Assembly: GCA_903813345.2 (NCBI GenBank)
Contig: CAIIXF020000005.1
Location: forward strand, 23,689,375-23,753,374
DNA length: 64,000 bases
DNA from: Owenia fusiformis
Taxonomy: Eukaryota > Annelida > Polychaeta > Sabellida > Oweniidae
Reading direction: 5' to 3'
This document shows positions 25,531 through 36,342 of this stretch, one piece after another. The notes beneath the pieces were generated by a model. It worked only from the letters and a program-made list of their open reading frames with translations. It was not told the origin of the DNA and did no database searches. The position numbers and the translations under genes were made by a program. Numbering within the stretch: the stretch's first letter is position 1; each line of letters opens with the position of its first letter.

Positions 25531-27185
25531 ATATATGAGACATGAGTGATAACAAGAGCGAGCTGCAGCCAATTTGATTTGAGATATTATTTTGAAAACA
25601 TATTTAACTAATATAATATAACTAGATAAAAAAATCAAAGATTTTTTTTCTCAAAATGAGAAAATTTTAAAGAAATTTTGCTGATTTTTGCTGATTATCT
25701 CATACAACTACTGTTAATAGTGACATGGGTTCTTACAATTACAAGACACCCAATTATTTATAAGTTAAAATTATGAAAGCTCAAAAACACCTTATTAATA
25801 TGATATGAAGTATTATCGCTTGCTGACATTCATTTTACCATGCCCCCCCCCCCCTTGGATGGGACCAGAAATTTTTTTTGGGCCCCCTTGTTAGCTTCTG
25901 GATCTACCAGTGTGTATTGAGTCTAATTTTTTTCTATCATTTGTATGTAATCAGAAGTTATCACTGAAAATTTGAAGCTGATATCTGTAGTGATTTTTTT
26001 TTTTTGTATCCGTTGTCATGTTGATGATGTTTATAAACAAATGATGTCATTAGTAAATCTTTCATGTGTGACTTTTTAGGATGAAAGATGGTAATATCTT
26101 GCATGGGGTGTATGAGATGGTCGTATCTTTGTTAGTCATATGAGAAAAGCTCATCATAACTGGTCTAAACTGTAACTGATGCCTAACTGACAGATCAAAT
26201 CAATCATTCCTAGAGATAATTTTCAGGAAATAACCTCATAGCAAGCAATAATAAATATGACATTTCTTCCATAGATTTAATAATTATGGAACAGTCTGCA
26301 AATGTCATCGAAAGTATAATCAATATTAATCCTCCATCTGATTATTGCAACCTTGGCAACCATAATAAGAATAGTATGGTAAGGTCAATAAGAGTATATT
26401 TTAAATGCTGTTTCTATTGTAAAATCTATCAACCATATGTTGCCCATATGAGTAGAATATAAAAAATAGTACCATGGGTACTGTGTGTACTGCACTCACA
26501 TGGGAGGGTTTCAATATTTACAAGGAGCTAAGAAAGCTTTTTGCATATGATTAGGTTGATAAAATTTTGTACAAGTACTTGACTACCTAAAATTGAAAAC
26601 ATGGGTATTAGTTTGGATCAATATATCAATATAGATATATCAATATATTATGTAGTTGGAACAGAAGAACTTCACAAGCACACTATACAGGTAGATTCAA
26701 GCGTAATTTTTCTGCAATAAAAGTGGTGGCCATTTTGAAATTTGCAACATGTTTTGTCTTTTCAATGTATTTTGTTAAAACTTTTAGACATTATTGATGA
26801 CCTAAAATTGAGGTACAGTACCTGTACAATTTCAAGCAAATTGATGAAATACTTGTGGAGTTATAATAACACATTGTGGAAAATCTAGAAATGAAGATAC
26901 ATGTATAATTTCTAGCAAATTGATGGAGACCAAAAACGAGCTGAAAACCTGATTTTTTCACAATAAAAGTGGCGACCATTTTGGATGTTTTCAACTAGTT
27001 TTGCCGAAAAGTGTAAACATTATTGATAACCTATAAATTTAGGTACTTGTACAATTTCAAGTTATGATCAAGAGAGCTGAAAACCAAATTCTAAAAGACT
27101 GAAACTAGGCGAGCTTTTGAGACACCGTTTATGGAACAAATGACCTATTGTAGACACATTTTATTGTGAAACCATTCAAATAATC
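25531..27185. other. gene-free stretch with two diverged repeat units
   Basis: No coding exon is visible. Two diverged units of about 260 bp (near 26,700-26,960 and 26,960-27,090) share ATAAAAGTGG(T/C)G(G/A)CCATTTTG and GTACAATTTCAAG words. A 13-C run at about 25,843 and a poly-T run near 25,997 are also present. Confidence 0.45.
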
Positions 27186-27186
27186 C

Positions 27187-27616
27187 AGATGCGAGTAGAA
27201 ATAATCTTGATTTATGTCATTTAAAATTAAAAAATCAGTCAAAGTAATATCATATTTGAAATCTACATGTAAAATTACATCTAGAAATGTGGTTTTAAAA
27301 CGTGTTAATCAACTTTAAAAAATTAATTTTCTTTGAAAATGTAACTTCTAGCTCAGGGAGATTCCCCATAGACCCCATCCTATAAAATCAAAAAAAATGA
27401 AATATCTTTTCTTTTAGGCTAGTGGACAGATAATATTTTGCTTTACTGGACATATTTTCATTAGTATAAGTATCAGACACATAAGGGTTATATGAAAATT
27501 GAGCCACTTAAATTGATAAAATTCAAGTTTAAGGGAACTTTCGTATATACCTGCCATGTTAATTGACCCGAATCAGCCACGTGGTGGTGAAACTGGTAAC
27601 TACCTACTCGCATTTG
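27187..27616 (+). mobile_element. ~430-bp MITE, TGCGAGTAG ends (copy 1)
   Basis: Begins CCAGATGCGAGTAG and ends CTACTCGCATTTGG, inverted ends with one mismatch. A second diverged copy lies in the opposite orientation at 31,747-32,187. Shared internal words are CCCCATAGACCCCAT, CACATAAGGGTTATATGAAAATTGA and GGTGGTGAAA. Confidence 0.6.
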
Positions 27617-27666
27617 GGTAATTGCCATGGAAGATTTCGAATTAGCTACCAATGTGTTGACAGATG

Positions 27667-27700
27667 GATAGAAGGACAGACAGACAGACAGACAGATGGC
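27667..27700. repeat. GACA/CAGA short microsatellite
   Basis: ACAGACAGACAGACAGACAG run next to GGATAGAAGGACAG. Confidence 0.7.
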
Positions 27701-28039
27701 AAGACAAAGGGGTGATAATAATAGCTCATCCTGTGAGTTAAGTCAATGGTTCACATCCCCTATATATAATTGAGTCAATACACCCTTGCTGGAATCCTAA
27801 TTTTCTCAGGAGAAACATTGAATGATTAGTCTACAACAACCTAAATCTAGGCATATTCTATTATGTTGTACACTGGAAATATAGCAAAGCATTAGAAACT
27901 AACTGTATATCTAATCTGTTGGATATCTAATTTCACTCTCACTACTTTTATACACTAAGCATGTTAGAAGCCATATACAGTCAATCAACCATGTATTGGC
28001 GTTTATATGGCAGAATTTTTTATGGTGGTCTCTATGGCA

Positions 28040-28155
28040 AAATTATAACACGACATTAAGATGCAAAATGTCACCACAGCACCTGCCATTTGTTACAGAC
28101 ACTGAATGCCAACCATCGAACACAGTCACAAAAAAGTTAGAGACCATAACATTTT
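28040..28155. repeat. dispersed repeat (TGTCACCAC family), copy 1
   Basis: CATTAAGATGCAAAATGTCACCAC followed by CAGACACTGAATGCCAACCA and GTTAGAGACC. A homologous copy sits in a PMCA intron at about 61,705-61,805 with the same order of words. Confidence 0.55.
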
Positions 28156-28207
28156 ACTGTAATTCTACACATCCAGATTGTTATTTAGGACATGCCATAT
28201 AATAACA

Positions 28208-29446
28208 AGGCATTAACATGACAAAATGTCACCACCTAAAACAATTTGGTCAATTTAAAGCAAGTTGGAAAATACCTTTTGACCTTAAGAAGGTTTTTGA
28301 AGATTTGAGCTTCTGGGATCTTGTAGATGATTTTGAAAAAAGAAATTGTTCAATCTGAAGCAAGTTAAAACAAGTTGAAAAAAGACCTTTTTGACCTTGA
28401 AAAGGTCATTGAAGGTCAAATGTCAAATCTAAAGTCAGATTTGAACTTCTGAGAACATGTAGATGATTTAAAAAAAAAATTAGTCAATTTGAAGCAAGTT
28501 GAAAAAAGACCTTTTTGACCTTGAGAAGGTCATTGAAGGTCAAAGGTCAAATCTAAAGTCAGATTTGAACTTCTGAGAACTTGTAAAGTCAAATTTGAAC
28601 TTCTGAAAAGATCTAGATGATTTTGAGAAAAAAATTTGGTCAATTTGAAGCAAGTTGAAAACAGACCTTTTTTTACCTTGAGAAGGTCATTAAAGGTCAA
28701 ATGTCAAATCTAAAGTCAGATTTGAATTTCTGAGAACATGTAGATGATTTTGAAAAAAAAAATTAGTCAATTTGAAGCAAGTTGTAAAAAAACCTTTTTG
28801 ACCTTTTTTGACCTTGAGAAGGTCATTGAAGGTCAAATGTCAAATCTAAAGTCAAATCTAAAGTCATATTTGAATTTCTGAGAACATGTAGATATTTTGA
28901 AAAAAGATTTTAGTCAATTTGAAGCAAGATGAAAAAATACCTTTTTGACCTTTTTTGACCTTGAGAAGGTCAAATGTCAAATCTTAAGTCAAATCTTAAG
29001 TCAGATTTGAATTTCTGAGAACACGTAGATGATTTTGAAAAAAAAATTTAGTCAATTTAAAGCAAGTTGAAAACAGACCTTTTTGACCTTTTTTGACCTT
29101 GAGAAGGTCATTGAAGGTCAAATGTCAAATCTAAAGTCAGATTTGAAGGTCAAATGTCAAATCTAAAGTCAAATCTAAAGTCAGATTTGAATTTCTGAGA
29201 ACATGTAGATGATTTTGAAAAAAAATTTAGTCAATGTGAAGCAAGTTGAAAAAAGACCTTTTTGACCTTGAGAAGGTCATTGAAGGTCAAATGTCAAATC
29301 TAAAGTCAGATTTGAACTTCTGAGAACATGTAGGTGATTTAGAAAAAAATTGAAGTCAGTCTAAACAGTATTTGTTAAGTTATACAGACGCCGGACGCCA
29401 GTCGCCAGACGCCGTAACAATATGTCACCACTTTTGGTGGTGACAT
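28208..29446. repeat. AGGTCA-rich tandem array ending in a hairpin
   Basis: About eight copies of a 100-180-bp unit containing TCAATTTGAAGCAAGTTGAAAA, TTTTTGACCTTGAGAAGGTCA, TTGAAGGTCAAATGTCAAAT and TTGAACTTCTGAGAACATG. The array is followed by GACGCCGGACGCCAG-type words and closes at 29421-29446 with an 11-bp-stem hairpin, TATGTCACCAC / GTGGTGACATA. No coding frame is present. It may be one expanded member of the same family as the TGTCACCAC repeat. Confidence 0.7.
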
Positions 29447-29930
29447 AAAAACTGAGTTGAAGAAATGCACAGTGAGGCTCCATATTGTTTTCCCTAATTA
29501 ATTTCAATATTTCTTCAAGAGATTCTTGGCAATTGATCTCATAATTTCTAGTTAAAAGTTAGATCACCATTATTCATGTAAAAGTTGTTAAAATGATAAG
29601 AACTCATACTCGTTTACCAGTTTTATTTTCAATGAAAACTTCATACCTTGGTAATCCAAGATGGGAGAAATGATAAAATAAGCTAGTAAGTTGTTCATGA
29701 ATTACGACCTTGACATAGACTACATCCTAAATCGATTGATATGCAAATTAATGCCTCTATTATTCGATATTGTAAACATACAGACAAGGTATAGGGATGC
29801 TCACAGGACCATTGTTTTTTTGTAGTATTATAAACTTCATTAAAGTAAAGTCAATACATTAACGGCCACCAGTTGCCATATTGGCATTACCCTGCGTGCA
29901 GAGTCTAGTTAAACTATACTCTGCCTAGTA
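29447..29930. other. gene-free stretch
   Basis: AT-rich sequence with no exon visible. Positions 29602-29663 are nearly the same as 40927-40991. Confidence 0.45.
29602..29663. repeat. 62-bp dispersed repeat, copy 1
   Basis: AACTCATACTCGTTTACCAG, then ATTTTCAATGAAAAC and CCAAGATG, is shared with 40927-40991 at about 90% identity. Confidence 0.65.
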
Positions 29931-29949
29931 GAGACCATATTACAGTTTA

Positions 29950-30185
29950 GTAGCCCCGCCCCTACGGAGGGTACCGGTGACAGTTTGGGTAGTTAATTAC
30001 TTCTGCCCTACGCGCTGACCTTTCTTCCACCAATCAGCGAGCTTGAAGAAACACGCCAAATGCGTTCTAATTAAATATGCGCATGTCATTGGTCAATTTC
30101 GGGCTTAACGATGACGTCAGAAGGAATCATCATATATAGAACGTCGTTCAAATTTGGCCGACAAACACTGATTGGCGCGGTGAGT
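29950..30185 (+). promoter_or_regulatory. promoter-like region with TATA, CRE, CCAAT and GC box
   Basis: A CpG-richer island in AT-rich DNA. In order it has CCCCGCCCC (29954), CACCAATCAG (30028), an inverted CCAAT (ATTGG near 30089), TGACGTCA (30112-30119) and TATATA (30133-30138). A start near 30,160 would lie about 28 bases after the TATA. A good donor (G/GTGAGT) follows at 30179/30180. This reads as a plus-strand promoter with a short noncoding first exon, but no downstream coding exon was recognised, so the gene is unknown. It could also be a repeat-borne promoter. Confidence 0.35.
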
Positions 30186-30259
30186 TCACAGGTTTATTTT
30201 AGTTTGAAAGAGTGAAGACGAAGCTCTCTTTTAAGAAGTGAGGTCAAACGAATGCAAAG

Positions 30260-31746
30260 GGTATATTGGCATTATAGGTTGGCTATCATTTACAGATAAC
30301 AAAATAAATATATAATATCGAGCTGTTTTGGACGACTGTGCGTCGAAGGGTATCCCAGGAACCAGAGGGGTTGGTACCAAGTAAAAGTGGTGTAAAAAAA
30401 AATATATATATTGACTTCTCCAGGGCTAAGATGAGACCCCTATGCTTACATCTTGTTGTCATGAAGAAAATTGCTGACAATGGTAAGAAGTTTGCTTAGT
30501 TCTGCCAAAGACAAAGTTTCATCACCATATACGAGAAAATGAAGTTTATCATTCATGTTCCATGTTCATCATGAGTGATCTTATTATAAAACTGGTATTA
30601 TTGATCTCTTTCATCAGGGCATGTCTATTATTTCGGCATAAAGGTCATTTGAAAAATAAATATTTTAGTGTTTCGGACCATAATCATGGTGCAGGATGTT
30701 GAACCATAATATCCAGCTACCATATGGTATGACTCCACCATTGTTTTGCCGTTTTACTACATGCCACAATCAACCTCACTGCCAGCATATCAAACCAGGT
30801 CCATTTTCCATCAAACTTGGCCCAACTACTACCAGGTGGATGTCCTTCAAAAATCAAGTTGGCATGGCTACCAAAGCCTAATAGTTGCCATGGCAACAGT
30901 AGAAATGGGGTAAAAAATCAGAGCAAAAAAGCACCCAAACCCACCATATTGGCACTAATTTATAAAATATTTCTAGACATACAAATTTTCTTAAACTTTT
31001 ATATCATCTAGGACACTTCTAGACAACAAAAATATCAAAAATTGGGGGTAGGTTTACCACTTCGATTTTTTTCTAGGCTTGGTCAAAGTAAAACTACGAA
31101 AAAAGCACTCATTTTCACTTTTGAATCACCTATTATCGCCCAAATGGCTATATTTTTTCAAGGTAAAGGTCGCCATGTTAAAAGTAGAATTACGGAGATA
31201 AATCTGCTCTTCAGACAATGTTTGATAGCTTTTCTTTACCACGGAACAAAGATCTTTGCGCTGGTATGCCCATTTCCATGAGATAATATACGTGAAAGAG
31301 GAACTATGTCTTTAAATGTCATCAAAACTTTATGCCAACACGTGAAAAGGCCATTTTGCACTACTTTTGGTGTAATAATTCCATATACTCTGTAATTAGC
31401 GCCCAGGGCATTTAGAAAATTAAAAAATACCTCCTTCAGACCAATCTGGCGCTCATATATGAAAGAAGTAAAAAATCCCCCGGAATTTCACAAATGGCAA
31501 TTTTTCTTGCTTAGAATGACTTTTTGCAACATTAGAACGGAATATGAGCATATCCTTACTTTAATGGAATGGATTGTTTACTATAAAATGGCTTTAAATA
31601 AACCAAGAATCTTAATTAACAATATTGCAGAAATCCCCAGTAAAGCCCCATGAATTGAAAGAATTGGTTTTCCGGATTATCTTCATTATTTTCACTAGAG
31701 ACCATCAGATATGGATCTTATGTTATACCTCAAGATAATAACATAG
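30260..31746. other. gene-free stretch of diverged repeats
   Basis: Several short plus-strand open frames (for example 31,042-31,281 and 31,459-31,653) lack any recognisable domain. The GTTGCCATGGCAAC-type and CATGGCTACC words suggest old repeat sequence rather than genes. Confidence 0.4.
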
Positions 31747-32187
31747 ATTCGAGTAGGAAGTTACCAATTTCACCACCAGGTGGCTCGTTCGGGTCAGATA
31801 GCATGGCGGGTATAGTAGAAAGTTCCTTTTAACTTAAATTACATCTGTTTTAGTGGTTCAATTTTCATATAACCCTTATGTGTTTAATAGTTATGATAAT
31901 TAAAATATGTCCAGTGAAAGGAAAATGTTTTCTGTCCAATACAAGAAAATATATTTCACTTTTTGTGATTTTGTAACATGGGGTCTATGGGGAATCAACC
32001 CGAACTAGAAGTCACATTTTCAAAACAAATTTAATTTTCAAAGTTGATAAACAATTTTCGAAACCATATTTCTAGAAGCACTTTTACACGTAGAATGTCG
32101 TAGATTTCAAATATGACATCAGTTTGACTGAATTTTGAATATTTACTGACGTAAATGATGTCAAGATTATTTCTACTCGCACCTAGT
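31747..32187 (-). mobile_element. ~430-bp MITE, TGCGAGTAG ends (copy 2, inverted)
   Basis: Diverged copy of the element at 27,187-27,616 in the opposite orientation, ending GTGCGAGTAG on the minus strand. The two share CCCCATAGACCCCAT and CACATAAGGGTTATATGAAAATTGA. Confidence 0.6.
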
Positions 32188-32780
32188 CTATTGATTTATG
32201 AATGATAGATCACAATTTTTCATTTTAAAGTCAGGAGAATAAGGAGAAATGTTAAATAAAAAGAATCAAAGAACTTCATGACCTTGATGATCGCAAGTTG
32301 GTTAAATCCGAAAACAATTTTATTAGAGAGTAGGCACTTATTATAGAGGATACGGTAAAATTAATCTGAATTTTTTGGGGCTAATGGGGTTGAACTTTCT
32401 TGGAACACTAGGGTGTTTCATTTTTGGAATTTTTTTTCTGATCAAGTTGCTATTCATACATTATGATCTATGGTTAGTAGGGACCGCACAAAAAAAATTT
32501 CAGCCAAATCTGACATCGTTTGCCTCACCCCCTCAAGCCATCTTTATTTGACACATTTAGCATGTCATTGAATACATTAGATTCAATTATGAAACATGTA
32601 CTAAATTGAAAACTGACATATAAAATAGGTGGAGTCCTATATTCTTGTAATAAATGAATTAAAATGTCAAGTAACATTTGATTCAGAAAAATACTTTGCA
32701 CATATGGCGTTCGTGATCAACTATAAAACGCTTACCCCCCATAGTGTTATATATCAAACTGTACCTGTTCATATAGGGGT
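32188..32780. other. gene-free stretch
   Basis: No exon or recognised repeat is visible. An open frame starting at 32,629 runs into the hairpin that follows and shows no domain. Confidence 0.45.
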
Positions 32781-32787
32781 TAGATTG

Positions 32788-32936
32788 ATCTACAGAGGTC
32801 AACCGACAAAATTGTATACCGAGACTGTAAACCGAGAAACAACTGTCGACAGAGACCGAAGGTCAACAGTAGTTTCAAGGTTTACAGTCGAGGTATATGA
32901 TTTGACGGTTGACCGAATGGAGAGGTCTACAATTGT
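32788..32936. repeat. ~150-bp imperfect hairpin
   Basis: TCTACAGAGGTCAACCG, TATACCGAGACTGTAAACC and AGAAAC on the left pair imperfectly with GTTTCAAGGTTTACAGTC, GAGGTATA and CGGTTGACCGAATGGAGAGGTCTAC on the right. It is probably a short foldback element. An open frame reading across it is not gene-like. Confidence 0.55.
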
Positions 32937-33339
32937 TTTGTTAGTCAGAAGAAACTAATAATACACATATAGACGACAGTCATCAATCATGGCTTCATTT
33001 CACAACCTTTTCTCCGAACCACGCCAGCAATAATTTTTTAAGAAAATCTGAAGACAGTGGAAGTTAAACTCTCTGTTTTTGGCACATAAATGCATACTCA
33101 CTAGTAAATTAATGTTAATTTTTCGTTTCTTTTTGTATTTTTGCTATACTTGTCGTCTAGCAAAGTCAAAATATCACTTTCATCAACGTTTACGAAATGT
33201 CCGTCTACCATGTTTTTTCTGTAAACATTATGACGTCATATTCCCCATAATTCACAAGTGTAGTACAGTAACATAAGCGGTCAATAATATGATATCCCAT
33301 GATGCACAGGTGAGGTACAGGCAAAAATGTTGACCGATC

Positions 33340-33480
33340 ATTGACCAATCAGATGCGAGTATTTAAACTGAGGTACTAACATTACTTATTGTTGATAGGA
33401 CGGAAAGATAAGCTGATGTAGTTACACTGGAGTTAGTTTACTACCATTTGGAAGGCACGTAAGGGTCCCATTTATCAGGT
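33340..33480 (+). promoter_or_regulatory. promoter-like CCAAT + TATTTAAA region
   Basis: GACCAATCAG (33343-33352) is followed 8 bases later by TATTTAAA (33360-33367). A donor-like C/GTAAGG lies at 33459. The arrangement resembles the 30.1-kb region, but no coding exon follows that I can identify. Confidence 0.25.
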
Positions 33481-33639
33481 AACACTTATATGTCAAAGTT
33501 AGTTCTTGCTATTTTTACCATGAAACCATGGGCTTTCAATTAGAGTTGAGAGCCCATGATGAAACCCACTTACTTCCTGCGAAAGCTATTTGGATTTTGA
33601 TATAATAGCTTTCCCACAGAGCATTTGGACAGCTGAATG

Positions 33640-34490
33640 ATTGTGACCTTTGAAATCGAATTAAGTCGATCCGCGGCTTACTTTTGGTCTCTAACTGTGT
33701 CTTACATCAGTATCATCAATCCGTGTAAGTATTACAGCGCTGAAATACTTCTTTTTTCGATCAAGACTTGTAAATTGTTCGAGTGAAAGTTTTTTAGACC
33801 TATTTCCAATATGGCGGTTTGCTAGGTGCGAGCTACGGAACGAACGAAATGAATTTTGAGAATTAGTTAGGTTCGGACAACCTCCAGAGATTTACGAAAA
33901 TGTCCGAGCAGAAAACGCCATATTGGAATTTGGTAGTAAAACGATCCACTCGACTAACAATTACAAGTCTTGATCGAAAAAGAAGTACTCCAGCGCTCCA
34001 ATACTAGAGTCCATTTCACTGCTTCAGTTCGTCAGTAGAACGGCAAAAATAAGAAATTGGGAGACCATTGTACAATAATATATGGAAAAGTATATTCATA
34101 ATGTACATGAATGACATTTGTATATCTTGGATTGCTTCTAGTTTGGCTTATAAAGTGTGTGGCCTCTTATATTTGGATGTTTCTCTGCCATGTTATTTTC
34201 AATAAGATTAACATGGCTGAAATTCTTCAAATTACAAGAAGGCACAGGCTTATTGCACAAAAAACTAAAAAATCTGAAATATACAAATGTCATTCATGTA
34301 CATTATGAATATACTTTTCCATATATTATTGCACAATGGTCTCCCAATTTCTTATTTTTGCCGTTCTACTGACGAACTGAAGCAGTGAAATGGACTCTAA
34401 CACGGATTGATGATACTGATGTAAGACACAGTTAGAGACCAAAAGTAAGCCGCGGATCGTCTTAATTCGATTTCAAAGGTCACTATTGAT
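33640..34490. mobile_element. large foldback element with a second hairpin inserted in its left arm
   Basis: The left arm TGACCTTTGAAATCGAATTA ... CCGCGGCTTACTTTTGG ... CATCAATCCGTGT (about 33,648-33,725) pairs with the complementary stretch at about 34,398-34,487. It resumes at TAGAGTCCATTTCACTGC (about 34,006) through CATTCATAATG-type sequence to about 34,120, pairing with 34,285-34,395. The break in the left arm, about 33,727-34,004, is a separate hairpin. The right arm shows the uninterrupted join (CCGTGTTAGAGTCC read on the minus strand). Open frames at 34,111-34,372 fall in the loop and arms and are not genes. Confidence 0.75.
33727..34004. mobile_element. ~275-bp hairpin nested inside a foldback arm
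   Basis: AGTATTACAGCGCTG, TACTTCTTTTTTCGATCAAG and CCAATATGGCG on the left pair with CGCCATATTGG, CTTGATCGAAAAAGAAGTAC and CAGCGCTCCAATACT on the right. A TA-type target is suggested by comparison with the intact arm. Confidence 0.7.
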
Positions 34491-34924
34491 CAGCTGTTCA
34501 CTTCTCCGTTTGAGAGCCATAAGTTTCAAAATCTAACATGGCTCTCGAAGTGAGTAAAAACCGACTGTACTCAATCTATTCTGTGAATTTTGGTTTGCTT
34601 TTTGTCTGCTCTTCTTTATAGTCCTTGGAGAGAATACCATTTGGACACACTATTTTTCCAGGAAGAAGTTGTTAATTGGCGATACAAAGTCCTGTAATTG
34701 CGTGGGCATTTTCACATATTTGAAATTGTTGAATGTTCTGTTGTGAATTTTCAAAGTTTTTCACATCCGTTTTCTAGATCCAATTTTTCGGCTGAAAACC
34801 CTTGGTGAATCTAACATACGCCCCTAAATATCTCTCTTATATCAACTCTCTGTTAAAGAACGAGCATGAGTGACGACAACCAGTTACTCTTTTTGCTATA
34901 TAAAAGCTAGAATTTATGAAAAAT

Positions 34925-35215
34925 CCTTACCTTTTCGAGGGCGAGGTTTAATCTGGAAATTTTTGATCCTGACGTCACTTATGTATGTGCCATCTATTTA
35001 AAGTAATATCTCCCATCATGCACCGCGGGGCAATCTACAACTGATTCGAACTCCCATGCAGTGTCTCGGTATAGGTATATATTATCACTGCACGGGAGTT
35101 CGCAACTGATTCGGTTCTTTGATTCGGTTCTCTGCGCATATTTTCTGCTTATCTCAAATGTGATTGGTCGATCTAATATGATACATGCGCAATGGTCATT
35201 GGAAAAACCACGATA
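34925..35215 (-). promoter_or_regulatory. possible minus-strand promoter and noncoding first exon
   Basis: Read on the minus strand, CCAATCAC (near 35,162-35,167) and CCAATGACC precede a small hairpin (GAACTCCC(A)TGCAGTG / CACTGCACGGGAGTTC). Then come TGACGTCA (34970-34977) and a CpG-bearing segment CCTCGCCCTCGAAAAG with the donor GTAAGG at 34925-34930. It could be an untranslated first exon, conceivably of Rap1, whose 5' UTR must be spliced to something upstream. This is a guess from signals only. Confidence 0.2.
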
Positions 35216-36342
35216 GAATTTACCCAGGGGGCATTACGTTCAGAGTTTGAACCATTTTGCCACTCTATGTAACGAAAATTTCTTTCTGTTCATCATTAAT
35301 TTTTGTACCATATTTGCCGCCGCAATCCATTATCATACTTTAATATTCGACAAATAAATATGACCAGTACTGATTTTAGATGTAAAGGTCCAGTGTAAAA
35401 CAGCTGGTGTAACTGCTTTTCCTAATGATGTTAATCAAAATGTATGCACTTTTTATGGTATAAATGACATTTTTTATCAAAAATTATGAAATGGCAGTAA
35501 AATTAAATACATATTAAATTACATATGTACCATATTGTGTTGCTGACTGAGAGGTCTGAAGTATGGGGATACCCAAAATGGCCTTTCACCGAAGTGATAA
35601 GTGAACATAGAGTTGCCGCGTTCATTGTACACAAATGGCATACAGTCGCTATGTGACATATTATAACGTATCTTCGGTATATCTACTTTCATAAAAATAC
35701 CTAACCTCACGATCAATCTTTTAGTCTTTCAAAAATTTTACTTTGAATTCTGTCACTCAGTTGTATCTTATTTACGAGTCAGACTATGACACTTCAACCT
35801 GGTCTCGTATGTAAGCTTCTTACCAACAAGTTATTGACCGCAAACACTAATATTGATACCTGATCCAACAAACGAGGCTTTTTTATGACAAAGGCCGGGT
35901 CCATGTAATCAAAAATTCTAGTCCAACTAATGGCCCTACTAGAATGGAAATTTTGGCCCGGCTAAATAGTGCCACTAAGAACATGCGAGGAATCGTTGAT
36001 GGTATGAGGGGTGCTAAAAACCTTCGAATTTTATAATTAAATCCAAATTCTGATCGCAAATCCAAGAAAACGAAACGCAACATTCATTCCGGCATCGCTA
36101 AGAAATGGGCATAACTTTGAGGTCTCGCAACAGGCAACTTACAAATGACAAAACGGGATAAAATAAAACGAAATACCTGTAATCGGATCGTATGATCAGG
36201 GGGGCATTCGTATGGTGAACATGACATCAATGGAAAAAGCGCTAAAAATTATGTGGATAAACGTTTCCTTGACCAATTTAGCCACTGAAAGTTATTCCGC
36301 GAATATATTTTGATCATTTTGGCGGCCTTAATCTACTTCTGA
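35216..36342. other. gene-free stretch
   Basis: No exon or clear repeat is visible. The short minus-strand frames (35,519-35,716; 35,883-36,083) have no recognisable domain. Confidence 0.45.

Noticed and set aside
28208-29446. CRISPR-like array
   Set aside because: Units vary in length and sequence with no constant repeat and unique spacers, and the genome is animal.
29421-29446. Helitron 3' hairpin
   Set aside because: A strong hairpin is present, but it is not followed by CTRR at the expected distance and no matching 5' TC end was found.
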